Source: Xanthobacteraceae bacterium (GTDB taxonomy: Bacteria; Pseudomonadota; Alphaproteobacteria; Rhizobiales; Xanthobacteraceae). From it: a DNA stretch of 35,156 nucleotides. This document shows positions 1-8,194 of this stretch, one piece after another. The notes below the pieces were generated by a model. The model was not told where the DNA came from. It searched no databases and was given only the letters and a program-made list of their open reading frames with translations. The stretch lies in contig JAIEPP010000348.1 of the NCBI GenBank assembly GCA_019748335.1, positions 1 through 35,156 of the forward strand, written 5' to 3'. How positions within the stretch are numbered: position 1 is the first letter of the stretch; the number at the start of each line of letters is the position of its first letter. The position numbers and the translations under genes are program-made.

Positions 1-126
1 CCGCCGATCCCCGTCGGTGGTCCCGGCAACGACCTGATCGCGATCGCGGTCGGGATCGTCGCCTATCTGGCGCTGGCCTTCGCGTTCCACCCGGTCGTGA
101 TCGGCGTCCCCGTGGTTGGAGTCTAG
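1..126 (+). CDS. NnrU-family membrane protein, C-terminal fragment (5' end outside window)
   Basis: The reading frame is open from base 1 to a TAG at 124-126 and encodes 41 residues, with a hydrophobic helix ([18 protein letters not shown]) and the ending [12 protein letters not shown]. An HP-x-VIGV-type tail after a last transmembrane helix is what I recall for NnrU proteins, multi-pass membrane proteins named from nitrite/nitric-oxide reductase clusters in alphaproteobacteria. The panB start codon lies one base after this stop, so the two genes are probably cotranscribed and translationally coupled. Only the end of the gene is visible. The family call rests on a short tail and is moderate at best. 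Confidence 0.5.
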   Translation, partial: PPIPVGGPGNDLIAIAVGIVAYLALAFAFHPVVIGVPVVGV

Positions 127-127
127 C

Positions 128-949
128 ATGTCGGTTCAGTCGGCCATCAAGCGCAAAACTGCGCCGGACATTCGCGCGCGCAAGAATGGCGAGCCGATCG
201 TGATGTTGACCTCCTACCACGCGCATACCGCGGCATTGGTGGATCGCTATTGCGACGTCATTCTGGTCGGCGATTCCCTGGGTAACGTCATGCACGGTTT
301 CGAGACCACGGTGCCGGTGACGCTCGAGATGATGATCCTGCAGGGGCATGCCGTGATGCGCGGCTCACAGCATGCGCTGGTCGTGGTCGATATGCCGTTC
401 GGCTCCTATGAGGCTTCGAAGGAGCAGGCGTTTCACTCCGCGGTGCGGATCCTGAAGGAGACCCATTGCGGCGCGGTGAAGCTGGAGGGCGGGGCGCGGA
501 TGGCGGAGACCATCGCGTTCCTGTCCGAGCGCGGCGTGCCTGTCATGGGCCACATCGGTTTGACGCCGCAATCGATCAATACACTCGGTTCGTTTCGCGC
601 CCAGGGCCGCGACGAAGCGAACTGGGAGCCGATCCTGAACGACGCCCGGGCGGTCTCGGAAGCCGGCGCGTTCTCGGTCGTGATCGAAGCCGTCGCCGAG
701 CCACTGGCGCGGAAGATCACGGAAACGATCGCCATTCCCACCATAGGCATCGGCGCCAGCGCCGCCTGTGACGGCCAGGTGCTGGTGCTCGAAGACATGC
801 TGGGATTGTCGCCACGGACGCCGAAGTTCGTGCGCCGCTACGGCAATCTCGGGCCCGCGATCGAAGCTGCGATTGAGGGCTATGCGACCGACGTGCGCTC
901 GCGCGCGTTTCCGGGCCCCGAGCACGTCTATGAGATGAAGAAAAGCTGA
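128..949 (+). CDS. panB: 3-methyl-2-oxobutanoate hydroxymethyltransferase (ketopantoate hydroxymethyltransferase)
   Basis: PanB transfers a hydroxymethyl group from 5,10-methylene-tetrahydrofolate to 2-oxoisovalerate to give ketopantoate, the first committed step of pantothenate/CoA synthesis in the cytoplasm. The 273-residue product has the family's usual length and shows the metal/substrate-binding VGDSLGNV segment (about residues 47-54), the VKLEGG segment (about 119-124) and the [13 protein letters not shown] segment. I start at ATG 128; a TTG at 116 in the same frame would overlap the upstream gene's stop and adds only four residues (MESS). The gene follows the upstream stop by one base and is followed after 11 bp by an acyl-CoA ligase. 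panC is not in this window. Confidence 0.96.
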   Translation: MSVQSAIKRKTAPDIRARKNGEPIVMLTSYHAHTAALVDRYCDVILVGDSLGNVMHGFETTVPVTLEMMILQGHAVMRGSQHALVVVDMPFGSYEASKEQAFHSAVRILKETHCGAVKLEGGARMAETIAFLSERGVPVMGHIGLTPQSINTLGSFRAQGRDEANWEPILNDARAVSEAGAFSVVIEAVAEPLARKITETIAIPTIGIGASAACDGQVLVLEDMLGLSPRTPKFVRRYGNLGPAIEAAIEGYATDVRSRAFPGPEHVYEMKKS

Positions 950-960
950 CGAGGGGCGCC

Positions 961-2562
961 ATGGACTGGTCGCAGCATTCGATTCCTCCGATGCGGCTCG
1001 AAGCACGCTTCGGCGATCGCGTGGTGCCGGCGTTCGGCGAACGGCCCAGGAGCATCTGGGCGATGGTTGCCGATGCGGTGGCGCGGAATCCCGAGGGCGA
1101 AGCGCTTGTCTGTGGCGAGCGACGGATGAGCTGGCGCGAGGTCGCGCGGCGATCCGCCGGGATCGCGGCGGGCTTTCAAAAATTGGGGCTGCGGCGCGGC
1201 GACCGGGTCGCGGTGCTGCTCGGCAATCGCATCGAGTTCGTGCTGATCATGTTCGCCGCGGCCCATGCCGGTCTGGTGACGGTGCTGCTCTCGACCCGTC
1301 AGCAAAAGCCCGAGATCGCCTATGTGCTGACGGATTGCGGCGCGCGGCTCCTGATACACGAGGCTGCGCTCGCGGATCGCTTGCCGGACGCGCGCGATAT
1401 TCCGGACCTGTCTTTCCGGATCGCTGTCGACGACAATCCCGAGCTCTCGCGCTTCTCCGAGCTGGCCGATAACGCGCCGCTGCAAGCGGAGGCCGAGGTC
1501 GGCGAAGAAGACACCGCGATGATCCTCTACACGTCGGGCACGACAGGAAAGCCCAAAGGCGCGATGCTGGCGCATTGCACCATCATTCATTCCTCGATGG
1601 TGTTCGTGGCGTGCCTGAAGCTGACCGAGGCCGATCGCTCGGTCGCCGCCGTGCCGCTCGGGCATGTCACCGGCGTGGTCGCCAATATCACGACCATGCT
1701 ACGCTGCGCGGGCGCTCTGATCATCATGCCGGAGTTCAAGGCCGCGGAGTACCTGAAGGTCGCAGCGCGCGAACGCGTCACCTACACCGTCATGGTGCCG
1801 GCGATGTACAATCTCTGCCTGCTGCAACCCGATTTCGACAGCTACGATCTTTCGAGCTGGCGCATCGGCGGCTTCGGCGGCGCGCCGATGCCGATCGCGA
1901 CCATCGAACGCCTTGCCACCAAGATCCCGGGCCTCAAGCTCGCCAACTGCTACGGCGCCACCGAGACCACGTCGCCCTCGACCATGATGCCGGGCGAGTT
2001 GACCGCAAGCCATATCGACAGCGTCGGATTGCCCTGTCCGGGCGCGGAGATCATCGTCATGGGAGCGGACGGGCATCAGCTGCCATCAGGCGAGATCGGC
2101 GAACTCTGGATTCGCAGCGGTTCGGTGATCAAAGGCTACTGGAACAATCCGAAGGCGACGGCGGAGAGCTTTACCGCCGGCTTCTGGCATTCCGGCGATC
2201 TCGGTTCGGTGGACGCCGAGAATTTCGTTCGCGTGTTCGACCGCCAGAAGGACATGATCAATCGCGGCGGCCTGAAGATCTATTCCGCCGAGGTGGAGTC
2301 GGTGCTGGCCAGCCACCCTGATGTGGTCGAGAGCGCGATCATCGCCAAACCATGCCCGGTGCTGGGCGAGCGCGTGCATGCCGTCGTGGTGATCCGCCAG
2401 GCCGTCGGCGGCGAGGTGTTGCGCGCGTGGTGCGCCGAACGGCTGTCGGATTACAAGGTGCCGGAAACCATCGATCTGACGTCAGACCCGCTGCCGCGCA
2501 ACGCCAACGGCAAGGTGATGAAACGGCAGTTGCGCGAAGCCTGGGAAGCCGCGCGGAATTAA
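961..2562 (+). CDS. AMP-dependent acyl-CoA synthetase/ligase
   Basis: This is a class I adenylate-forming enzyme that activates a carboxylic acid as acyl-AMP and then forms the CoA thioester. At 533 residues it has full family length. It shows the phosphate-binding loop YTSGTTGKPKG (190-200), the adenine-binding YGATE (331-335), the HSGDLG aspartate segment (410-415), the DRQKDMINRGGLKIYSAEVE hinge region (427-446) and the C-terminal catalytic lysine in NANGKV (K518). The start is ATG 961 behind GAGGGG. It begins 11 bp after panB, so the two are likely one operon, perhaps linking CoA supply to acyl-CoA formation, which is inference. The sequence does not fix the substrate; medium/long-chain or aromatic acids are possible. 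Confidence 0.9.
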   Translation: MDWSQHSIPPMRLEARFGDRVVPAFGERPRSIWAMVADAVARNPEGEALVCGERRMSWREVARRSAGIAAGFQKLGLRRGDRVAVLLGNRIEFVLIMFAAAHAGLVTVLLSTRQQKPEIAYVLTDCGARLLIHEAALADRLPDARDIPDLSFRIAVDDNPELSRFSELADNAPLQAEAEVGEEDTAMILYTSGTTGKPKGAMLAHCTIIHSSMVFVACLKLTEADRSVAAVPLGHVTGVVANITTMLRCAGALIIMPEFKAAEYLKVAARERVTYTVMVPAMYNLCLLQPDFDSYDLSSWRIGGFGGAPMPIATIERLATKIPGLKLANCYGATETTSPSTMMPGELTASHIDSVGLPCPGAEIIVMGADGHQLPSGEIGELWIRSGSVIKGYWNNPKATAESFTAGFWHSGDLGSVDAENFVRVFDRQKDMINRGGLKIYSAEVESVLASHPDVVESAIIAKPCPVLGERVHAVVVIRQAVGGEVLRAWCAERLSDYKVPETIDLTSDPLPRNANGKVMKRQLREAWEAARN

Positions 2563-2579
2563 GCCGTCTGCCTTGGCCG

Positions 2580-2879
2580 CTAGGCGCGGTTGCCCGCAAA
2601 ATCCTGGAGGTAGTCGGGCACGTGGCGTCCTTCGATATCGCAGCGGCACTGAATTTCGCGTGCGACATCTTCCGACACGTCTTCAGTCCAGTGCTCGAGC
2701 GTGTTGAACGCGAGAATCCGTATCGGATCGTGAAAGCGGCCGGACAACAGTTCGGCAATGACGGTTTCCAGATCGGTCCGCTCGGTGGTCCGAGTGGTGC
2801 CGCCGATCCCCGGCGTTTCCAGCACCTGATAAACCGTCAGGTCGGCGCCGTAAGGGACGATCGATGGAAATTCGCGCAT
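2580..2879 (-). CDS. conserved hypothetical protein, about 99 aa
   Basis: This is a small soluble protein beginning MREFPSIVPYGADLTVYQVLE and containing a DLETVIAELLSGRFHDPIRILAFNTLEHW segment followed by VSEDVAREIQCRCD. The combination resembles a conserved rhizobial protein of unknown function that I recall with similar phrases (SIVPYGAD, DVSEDVARE). I chose the ATG at 2879 because AGGAG lies 8 bases upstream on the minus strand. A longer reading frame with an ATG at 2936 adds 19 residues (MWNLCIGICLNWSSQEFQA) and cannot be excluded. It converges with the upstream acyl-CoA ligase, whose stop is only about 17 bp away. No function is proposed. Confidence 0.7.
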   Translation of the reverse strand: MREFPSIVPYGADLTVYQVLETPGIGGTTRTTERTDLETVIAELLSGRFHDPIRILAFNTLEHWTEDVSEDVAREIQCRCDIEGRHVPDYLQDFAGNRA

Positions 2880-2974
2880 GGCCTGAAACTCCTGCGAACT
2901 CCAGTTCAAGCAGATGCCGATGCAAAGGTTCCACATGAGCGAAGATTTCTTGTTCTGGCGGCCTGCGCGTGAGG

Positions 2975-3838
2975 CTAAAGCTTCGGCGCGCTGCCCTTCG
3001 GGAGTGCCTTGCGTTCGTTCTGGTCCGCCGCGATGGCCTCGTTGTCGATCGCGGACGCGCTGATGACGAGCTTGACGTCCAGCAGGGTGAATTGCGCGAT
3101 CCCGACCCGGTCCGGCGGCGTCCCGGGAATGAACTGCACGCTCAAGACGCCGTCGCAGTTGGCGCCCTTGGCTTCGTCCAGCATCGCGCTCAAGGTTTTC
3201 GCCTTGGTCTGCGCACGTTTGATCACGGCCACGCAGCTGCCGCGAACGGTCTCGCCGTTGAGCTTGACCGCGGCCCGCGGATCGAGCGGCTTGTCGATCG
3301 CTTCAAGCGCGGTGGCTTCCTTGTACTTGGTGCCGGCGGAAATGATCGAGCCCGAGCGGTAGATGTAATACAAATGCTGATCGCCGACGATGGTGGGGAC
3401 GCCGTATTTGTCCATCACCTCCTTGATCATGTCGGCCTTTGACGGCTGCTGGTCCGGCGCGAAGGTCAGATTGCGGGCGATGAAATAGGCGCGGTTGGCG
3501 CTCGCGGGCGAGGAGAAGCTGGCCGACAGCAACTCGCCGGTCTGCTTGGGAGCTGCAGGCAGGGTGAAATTCGCCGCGGCGACGTAGCCGATGCCGGTGT
3601 CGCCCAGTTTCTGCTGCTGGATGTCGGTCTGGGTATCGGTATGCCCCTTGAAGCGCGCCTCGAAAATCGGGCGCGCGGTATCGGCGGTCGATTCCGGTGA
3701 GACGCCCAGGATGTCCGGATGCAGTTTACCGGTAAAGGCGGTCGCGGGAGCCTTCGGCTTGATCTCGTAAGCCAGAGATACCGCGGGCAGGGCGGCCGGC
3801 CCCATGGCAAGTGTCAGAAGCAGGGCACGGCGAAGCAT
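2975..3838 (-). CDS. secreted hypothetical protein with signal peptide
   Basis: The 287-residue product starts with a cleavable signal peptide (MLRRALLLTLAMGPAALPAV then SLA-YE), so it is probably periplasmic. I recognise no domain. The mature part begins with a KLHPDILGVSPES segment and carries two cysteines (SCVAV near 203 and GANCDGV near 229) that could form a disulfide. The end is charged. Start ATG 3838 follows GAGGG at a normal distance. Its upstream region (3839-3911) carries four phased GATAATCA-like repeats that may control it. It does not form an operon with the next minus-strand gene in an obvious way, although the gap downstream is about 95 bp. Confidence 0.8.
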   Translation of the reverse strand: MLRRALLLTLAMGPAALPAVSLAYEIKPKAPATAFTGKLHPDILGVSPESTADTARPIFEARFKGHTDTQTDIQQQKLGDTGIGYVAAANFTLPAAPKQTGELLSASFSSPASANRAYFIARNLTFAPDQQPSKADMIKEVMDKYGVPTIVGDQHLYYIYRSGSIISAGTKYKEATALEAIDKPLDPRAAVKLNGETVRGSCVAVIKRAQTKAKTLSAMLDEAKGANCDGVLSVQFIPGTPPDRVGIAQFTLLDVKLVISASAIDNEAIAADQNERKALPKGSAPKL

Positions 3839-3869
3839 GAACCACCCTCAAAAAGCGAAACGAACCCAG

Positions 3870-3911
3870 GATAATCACAAGATAATCACGAGGATAATCA
3901 ACGGATAATAG
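3870..3911. promoter_or_regulatory. four phased GATAATCA-like repeats
   Basis: GATAATCA occurs at 3870, 3881 and 3893 and a degenerate GATAATAG at 3904, so the steps are 11, 12 and 11 bp, close to one helical turn. A partial inverted copy (TGATTACG) follows at 3916. The array lies 32-73 bp upstream of the minus-strand secreted hypothetical gene and about 220 bp upstream of the plus-strand YfgM-like gene. Helical phasing and position suggest a cooperative regulator-binding site. The regulator is unknown, and a simple local duplication is the alternative. Confidence 0.5.
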
Positions 3912-4133
3912 GGGGTGATTACGTCAAGTTTTGAACGGCGATGTCAACATTCCCAGAGCATTCTGCGGGGGACTGCTTGCCGCGGGCGTTCCGCCTCCGC
4001 CGTTAACGCTTTGATCCGGCTCACTTTGCCTTGCCACCGCCATATCGTTAGGGTAACGCCGCGACCATGCAGGGATCGGGCGCGGGATGTGGCCGCCATG
4101 ATCGCGTTTCCCCAGGGGATGGGATAGCCTTAA
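3912..4133. other. intergenic region without a credible gene
   Basis: This divergent spacer between the secreted hypothetical (minus) and the YfgM-like gene (plus) is longer than most gaps here. A 70-aa plus-strand frame (3915-4127) is not convincing: it has no ribosome site and a composition unlike a protein. An AGGGGATGGGA stretch about ten bases before 4134 can serve the downstream gene. Promoters for both flanking genes should lie here and in the phased repeats next to it. Confidence 0.5.
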
Positions 4134-4787
4134 GTGTCTGAATTATTTGATGAAGTAGACGAGGATGTACGCCGCGACCAGCTCAAGAAGCTGTGGGAGC
4201 AGTACTCGATCTATATCGTCGCGCTCGCGCTGCTGATCATTGCGTCGGTCGGCGGTTGGCGCGGCTACCAATACCTGGAAACCAAGAAGGCCGCCGAGGC
4301 TGGCGCTGCCTTCGACAAGGCTGCCGAGCTCTCGGAGGCCAACAAGCACACCGAGGCCGAAGCGGCCTTTGCCGACCTGGCCGCCAAGGCGCCGTTTGGA
4401 TACCGCGTGCTGGCGCGGCTGCGCCAGGCTACGGAGGTCGCCAGCCGCGATACGGCGGCAGCGGCCAAGATGTTCGATGAAATCACCGCCGACCGCAGCG
4501 TCGGCGTCGCCGAGCAGGATCTGGCGCGGATCCGCGCCGCCCAGTTGCTGCTGGAAACGGCCACCTATCCCGACATGAAAGCGCGCCTCGAAGCCGCCGC
4601 CGCCCCGGGCGCGACGTTTCGCCATACCGCGCGCGAGTTGCTGGCGCTGTCGGCGTGGCGCGCCAATGATGCCGCGGCGACGCGGCAATGGCTGGACCTG
4701 ATTGCCAATGACGGCGAGACTCCGCCAAGCCTGCGGTCGCGCGCCGAAGCGCTGCAGGCCCTGCTTCCGCCGGTCGCCAAAAGCTGA
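4134..4787 (+). CDS. YfgM-like tetratricopeptide-type inner-membrane protein
   Basis: The 217-residue protein has a cytoplasmic N-terminus rich in acidic residues, the LKKLWEQYSIYIV entry, one transmembrane helix (about 28-43, ALALLIIASVGGW) and a periplasmic alpha-helical region of TPR type. That is the layout of YfgM, which works with the Sec translocon and periplasmic chaperones in Escherichia coli. GTG 4134 is the start because the conserved SELFDEVDEDVRRDQLKKLW beginning sits directly after it, with a purine-rich AGGGG upstream. The order yfgM-lipoprotein-der matches the enterobacterial yfgM-bamB-der arrangement and supports the call. Confidence 0.85.
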   Translation: MSELFDEVDEDVRRDQLKKLWEQYSIYIVALALLIIASVGGWRGYQYLETKKAAEAGAAFDKAAELSEANKHTEAEAAFADLAAKAPFGYRVLARLRQATEVASRDTAAAAKMFDEITADRSVGVAEQDLARIRAAQLLLETATYPDMKARLEAAAAPGATFRHTARELLALSAWRANDAAATRQWLDLIANDGETPPSLRSRAEALQALLPPVAKS

Positions 4788-4811
4788 TCCAGAGCTGACG
4801 AGAAACCGACC

Positions 4812-5363
4812 ATGCGCCGCCCGCAACGTCTGATCGCAGCCACCGTCCTCGTCGCGCTTTCCGGCGCGCTGGCGGGCTGCGGCAGCATGGGCAATTTCGA
4901 TCCGTCCGATCTGCTCGACTTCCTCGACACCAAGAAGAAGCTGCCCGGCGAGCGCAAGCCGGTCTTCCCCGACGGCGTACCGGGTCTCGAACAGGGCGTG
5001 CCGAAGGACCTCTACAAGGGCTCCCGCCAGGTCGACGAGACCAATCCGCAGGTAGCGGTTGCTCCCGCGGCTCCGCCGCCGGAAGATCCGAAATCCAAGC
5101 GCGGCGCCAAGTCGAAGGGCAAGCCCGCACCGTCGGCCGCTGCGCCGGCGGCTGAGCCTGCCGCCGATCCCGATGCCGCGCCTGAGGAAGAGGCAACTCC
5201 TGCTGCCCCGCCGGCGCCGAAGCCGAAGCCGATCGTGCGCAAGCGCACGACCGCGCCGCCGGCCGATGCGCCCGCCGCCCGATCGGCGGCGCCCGCGCCA
5301 TCCACGCAACAATCTGCCGCCCCGTTCCCGGCCCCGGTGCCGAGCGGCACTTTCACGCGCTGA
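4812..5363 (+). CDS. Pro/Ala-rich lipoprotein in the bamB position
   Basis: The 183-residue product has a lipoprotein signal with lipobox LAGC (C23), followed by GSMGNFDPSDLLDFLDTKKKLPGERKPVFPDGVPGLEQG, then a tail of about 110 residues made almost only of Ala, Pro, Lys, Glu and Asp. It should be anchored to a membrane, probably the outer one because Gly-Ser, not Asp, follows the cysteine. It lies 24 bp after the YfgM-like gene and before der, where bamB is found in many proteobacteria, but it has no PQQ-type beta-propeller repeats and is less than half BamB's length. A role linked to envelope assembly is only suggested by position. The PDGVPGLEQGVPKDLYKG segment may be its conserved part. 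Confidence 0.82.
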   Translation: MRRPQRLIAATVLVALSGALAGCGSMGNFDPSDLLDFLDTKKKLPGERKPVFPDGVPGLEQGVPKDLYKGSRQVDETNPQVAVAPAAPPPEDPKSKRGAKSKGKPAPSAAAPAAEPAADPDAAPEEEATPAAPPAPKPKPIVRKRTTAPPADAPAARSAAPAPSTQQSAAPFPAPVPSGTFTR

Positions 5364-5385
5364 GTTTCATTTCCGTTCGATTGAC

Positions 5386-5406
5386 ACGCCCTTCAAAAGA
5401 GGGCGT
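5386..5406 (+). promoter_or_regulatory. hairpin in the der leader
   Basis: ACGCCCT (5386-5392) and AGGGCGT (5400-5406) form a perfect 7-bp stem with a 7-base loop. The hairpin ends 11 bases before the der start and just touches its AGGA ribosome site. It could be a weak terminator for the lipoprotein gene or a translational control element. There is no T-run, so a classical intrinsic terminator is unlikely. Confidence 0.45.
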
Positions 5407-5417
5407 TAGGATCATTT

Positions 5418-6803
5418 ATGTCTTTCACGATTGCCATCATCGGCCGGCCCAATGTCGGAAAATCGACCCTGTTCAACCGGCTGGTTGGGCAGAAGCTCGC
5501 GCTGGTCGATGACGAGCCCGGCGTCACCCGCGACCGCCGCGAGGGCGAGGGACGTCTCGGCGATCTCGAATTCACCATCATCGATACCGCCGGCCTCGAC
5601 GAAGGCGCCAAGGGTTCGCTCACGGCGCGAATGCAGGAGCAGACCGAAACCGCGATCGGGCTCGCCGATGCGCTGATGTTCGTGTTCGACGCGCGTGCAG
5701 GCTTGACGCCAAACGACCGCGCCTTCGCCGATTTCGCCCGCCGCGCCAACAAGCCGGTGGTGCTGGTCGCCAACAAGAGCGAGGGCAAGCACGGCGAACT
5801 CGGTGCCATGGAATCCTATGCGCTGGGGCTCGGCGATCCCATCCAGATTTCAGCCGAACATGGCGAGGGCCTGAGCGAGCTTTACGACGCGCTGCGGGTG
5901 CTGATGCCGGAGCCGGTCGAGGAAAGCGATGAGTTCGACGACGACGACATCATCGAAACCGACGAGGAAATCGCGCAACGCCCCATTCGTGTGGCCATCG
6001 TCGGCCGTCCCAATGCCGGCAAATCGACGCTGATCAATCATCTGCTCGGTGAGGAACGGCTGCTGACCAGCCCCGAGGCCGGCACCACCCGCGATTCCAT
6101 TTCCGTGGAGATCACCTGGCAGGGCCGCGAATTCCGCGTGTTCGATACCGCAGGGATCAGGCGGCGTTCGCGGATCGAGGAGAAGCTGGAAAAGCTGTCG
6201 GTCGCCGACGCGTTGCGGGCGGTGCGCTTTGCCGAAGTCGTCGTGCTGATGATGGACGCGCAGAACCGGTTCGAGGAACAGGACCTGCGGATCGCCGATC
6301 TGATCGAGCGCGAGGGGCGCGCGCTCGTGCTGGCGGTCAACAAGTGGGATTTGATGGAGAAGAAGGGCAGCCTGATTTCGGAGCTGCGGATCGACACCGA
6401 TCACTTGTTGCCGCAGGTCAAGGGCGCGCCTGTTGTCGCGGTGTCGGGCCTGATGGGTGAGGGCATCGATCGGCTGATGAAGGCCATCGAGGAGGCCTAT
6501 GCGGTGTGGAACAAGCGGGTGCCGACGGCCACCCTCAATCGCTGGTTCGAGCAGGCGGTCGACGCCAATCCGCCGCCCGCGGTATCGGGGCGGCGGCTGA
6601 AGCTCAACTACATCACGCAGGCCAAGGCGCGGCCGCCGAGCTTCATCCTGTTCTGCTCCCGCGCCGATGCGGTGCCGACGTCCTATCTGCGCTATCTCAC
6701 CAACAGCATGCGCGAGGCGTTCGGACTGCCGGGGACGCCGATCAGGATCACGCTGCGTGAAAAGGCCAATCCGTACGCCCACAAGCGCAAGCGGCCGTCA
6801 TGA
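5418..6803 (+). CDS. der: ribosome-assembly GTPase Der (EngA)
   Basis: Der is an essential GTPase with two tandem G domains that helps assemble the 50S ribosomal subunit. The 461-residue protein shows the first P-loop GRPNVGKS (9-16), DTAGL (56-60) and NKSE (119-122); an acidic linker (about 168-184); the second P-loop GRPNAGKS (196-203), DTAGI (243-247) and NKWD (308-311); and a C-terminal KH-like domain (about 355-445) ending in the basic tail [12 protein letters not shown] in the first domain is a normal variant of NKxD for this family. ATG 5418 follows AGGA. The last codon overlaps the start of the next gene. Confidence 0.98.
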   Translation: MSFTIAIIGRPNVGKSTLFNRLVGQKLALVDDEPGVTRDRREGEGRLGDLEFTIIDTAGLDEGAKGSLTARMQEQTETAIGLADALMFVFDARAGLTPNDRAFADFARRANKPVVLVANKSEGKHGELGAMESYALGLGDPIQISAEHGEGLSELYDALRVLMPEPVEESDEFDDDDIIETDEEIAQRPIRVAIVGRPNAGKSTLINHLLGEERLLTSPEAGTTRDSISVEITWQGREFRVFDTAGIRRRSRIEEKLEKLSVADALRAVRFAEVVVLMMDAQNRFEEQDLRIADLIEREGRALVLAVNKWDLMEKKGSLISELRIDTDHLLPQVKGAPVVAVSGLMGEGIDRLMKAIEEAYAVWNKRVPTATLNRWFEQAVDANPPPAVSGRRLKLNYITQAKARPPSFILFCSRADAVPTSYLRYLTNSMREAFGLPGTPIRITLREKANPYAHKRKRPS

Positions 6804-8056
6804 GCGACGAGGCGTCCGCGGCCGCCGCCGACATGCCGCCGGTGCGCAGTGCCGCGGCCGCCTTCATCTTCGTCACCATCCTGCTCGACATGCTGGCGCT
6901 CGGCCTGATCATTCCGGTGCTGCCGAAGCTGGTGGAGAGCTTTGTCGACAACGACACCGCGAGTGCTGCGCGGATCTTCGGGCTGTTCGGAACCGCCTGG
7001 GCGCTGATGCAGTTCCTGTTCTCGCCGATTTTGGGGGCGTTGTCGGACCGGTTCGGCCGCAGGCCGGTGGTGCTGCTGTCGAATTTCGGACTGGCGCTCG
7101 ATTACGTGCTGATGGCGCTGGCGCCGTCGCTGATCTGGCTGTTCGTCGGCCGGGTGATTTCCGGCATCACCTCGGCCAGCATCTCGACCGCCTTCGCCTA
7201 CATCGCCGACGTGACGCCGCCGGAACGGCGCGCCGCGGTGTTCGGCAAAATCGGCGCGGCGTTCGGCGCCGGCTTCATCCTCGGGCCCGCGCTCGGCGGT
7301 CTGCTCGGCGGCATGGATCCGCGACTGCCGTTCTGGGTCGCCGCCGGCCTGAGCTTCGCCAACACGCTTTACGGCTGGCTGATCCTGCCGGAGTCGCTGC
7401 CCGCGGACCGCCGTTCGCCGTTTCGCTGGAAGAGCGCCAATCCGCTCGGCGCGCTGCATTTGCTGCGCTCCAACCGGATTCTCGCCGGGCTGTCGCTGGC
7501 GAATTTCTTCGGCCAGGTCGCGCATGTGGTGCTGCCCTCGACCTTCGTGCTCTACGCGACCTATCGCTACGGCTGGAGCACGACCACCGTCGGGCTGACA
7601 CTGGCGCTGGTCGGGGTCTGCGCGATGGTGGTGCAGGGCCTGGGCGTCGGCCCCATCGTCAAGCGTTTTGGCGAGCGGCGGGCCTTGTTGCTCGGGCTCG
7701 GCTGCGGCGCGCTCGGCTTTCTGATCTATGGCGTGGCGCCAACCGGAGAATTGTTCTGGGTCGGCATTCCCGTGATGTCGCTGTGGGGCGTTGCGGGGGC
7801 GGCGATCCAGGCGTTGACGACGCAGATGGTGGCGCCGGATCAGCAGGGTCAGTTGCAGGGTGCGACCAACAGCGTCAACAGCATCGCGCAAATGGCGGGA
7901 CCGTTCTTGTTCACGCTGACGTTCGCTTATTTCATCAGCGACCATGCGCCACTGAATTTGCCGGGTGCGCCGTTCCTGCTGGCCGCGGCGTTGTTGGTGC
8001 TGGGCCTGTTGATTGCGTGGCGCACGATGGCGGTGGACCAGAATCGTTCCGCTTGA
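6800..8056 (+). CDS. MFS transporter, TetA-like drug:H+ antiporter type
   Basis: The 418-residue protein has about 12 hydrophobic segments and the motif A loop [12 protein letters not shown] (about 74-85) between helices 2 and 3, as in the tetracycline-resistance (TCR/Tet) branch of the Major Facilitator Superfamily. The GPALGG stretch in the fifth segment is the antiporter-type motif C. The likely role is proton-driven efflux of a small molecule; the substrate is not readable from sequence and tetracycline need not be one. Its ATG overlaps the der stop (ATGA), so it is probably translated from the same mRNA. A repeat hairpin follows its stop and may end the transcript. Confidence 0.88.
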   Translation: MSDEASAAAADMPPVRSAAAAFIFVTILLDMLALGLIIPVLPKLVESFVDNDTASAARIFGLFGTAWALMQFLFSPILGALSDRFGRRPVVLLSNFGLALDYVLMALAPSLIWLFVGRVISGITSASISTAFAYIADVTPPERRAAVFGKIGAAFGAGFILGPALGGLLGGMDPRLPFWVAAGLSFANTLYGWLILPESLPADRRSPFRWKSANPLGALHLLRSNRILAGLSLANFFGQVAHVVLPSTFVLYATYRYGWSTTTVGLTLALVGVCAMVVQGLGVGPIVKRFGERRALLLGLGCGALGFLIYGVAPTGELFWVGIPVMSLWGVAGAAIQALTTQMVAPDQQGQLQGATNSVNSIAQMAGPFLFTLTFAYFISDHAPLNLPGAPFLLAAALLVLGLLIAWRTMAVDQNRSA

Positions 8057-8058
8057 AC

Positions 8059-8170
8059 CGTCATTGCCCGCAACAAACGCGAGAGCGTTTGTGCTAGGGA
8101 GCGAAGCGACGAAGCAATCCAGATTTCCTTCGCAGAAGAAATGGATTGCTTCGCTTCGCTCGCAATGACG
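8059..8170. repeat. bradyrhizobial-type inverted repeat between convergent genes
   Basis: The element starts with CGTCATTGC (8059) and ends with its inverse GCAATGACG (to 8170). Inside, GAAGCAATCCA and TGGATTGCTTC form a second pair of arms. An additional 8-bp hairpin, ACAAACGC-GAGA-GCGTTTGT (8073-8092), with a GNRA-type tetraloop, is inserted near the left arm. The same arm sequences recur at 11600-11682. It lies between the convergent MFS and binding-protein genes and can act as a bidirectional terminator. I recall this arm type as frequent in Bradyrhizobium and Rhodopseudomonas genomes. Confidence 0.8.
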
Positions 8171-8194
8171 AACTGAGAGACTAGTCGTACCGCG

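Noticed and set aside
4143..5312. 389-aa minus-strand frame opposite the YfgM-like and lipoprotein genes
   Set aside because: Arg/Gly/Ala-rich composition typical of the antisense of high-GC genes; the plus-strand genes have clear motifs.
6692..7945. 417-aa minus-strand frame opposite the MFS gene
   Set aside because: Gln/Arg/His-rich antisense composition without domains.
6667..8097. 476-aa plus-strand frame overlapping der and the MFS gene
   Set aside because: Out-of-frame shadow; the MFS frame has transmembrane helices and the motif A loop.
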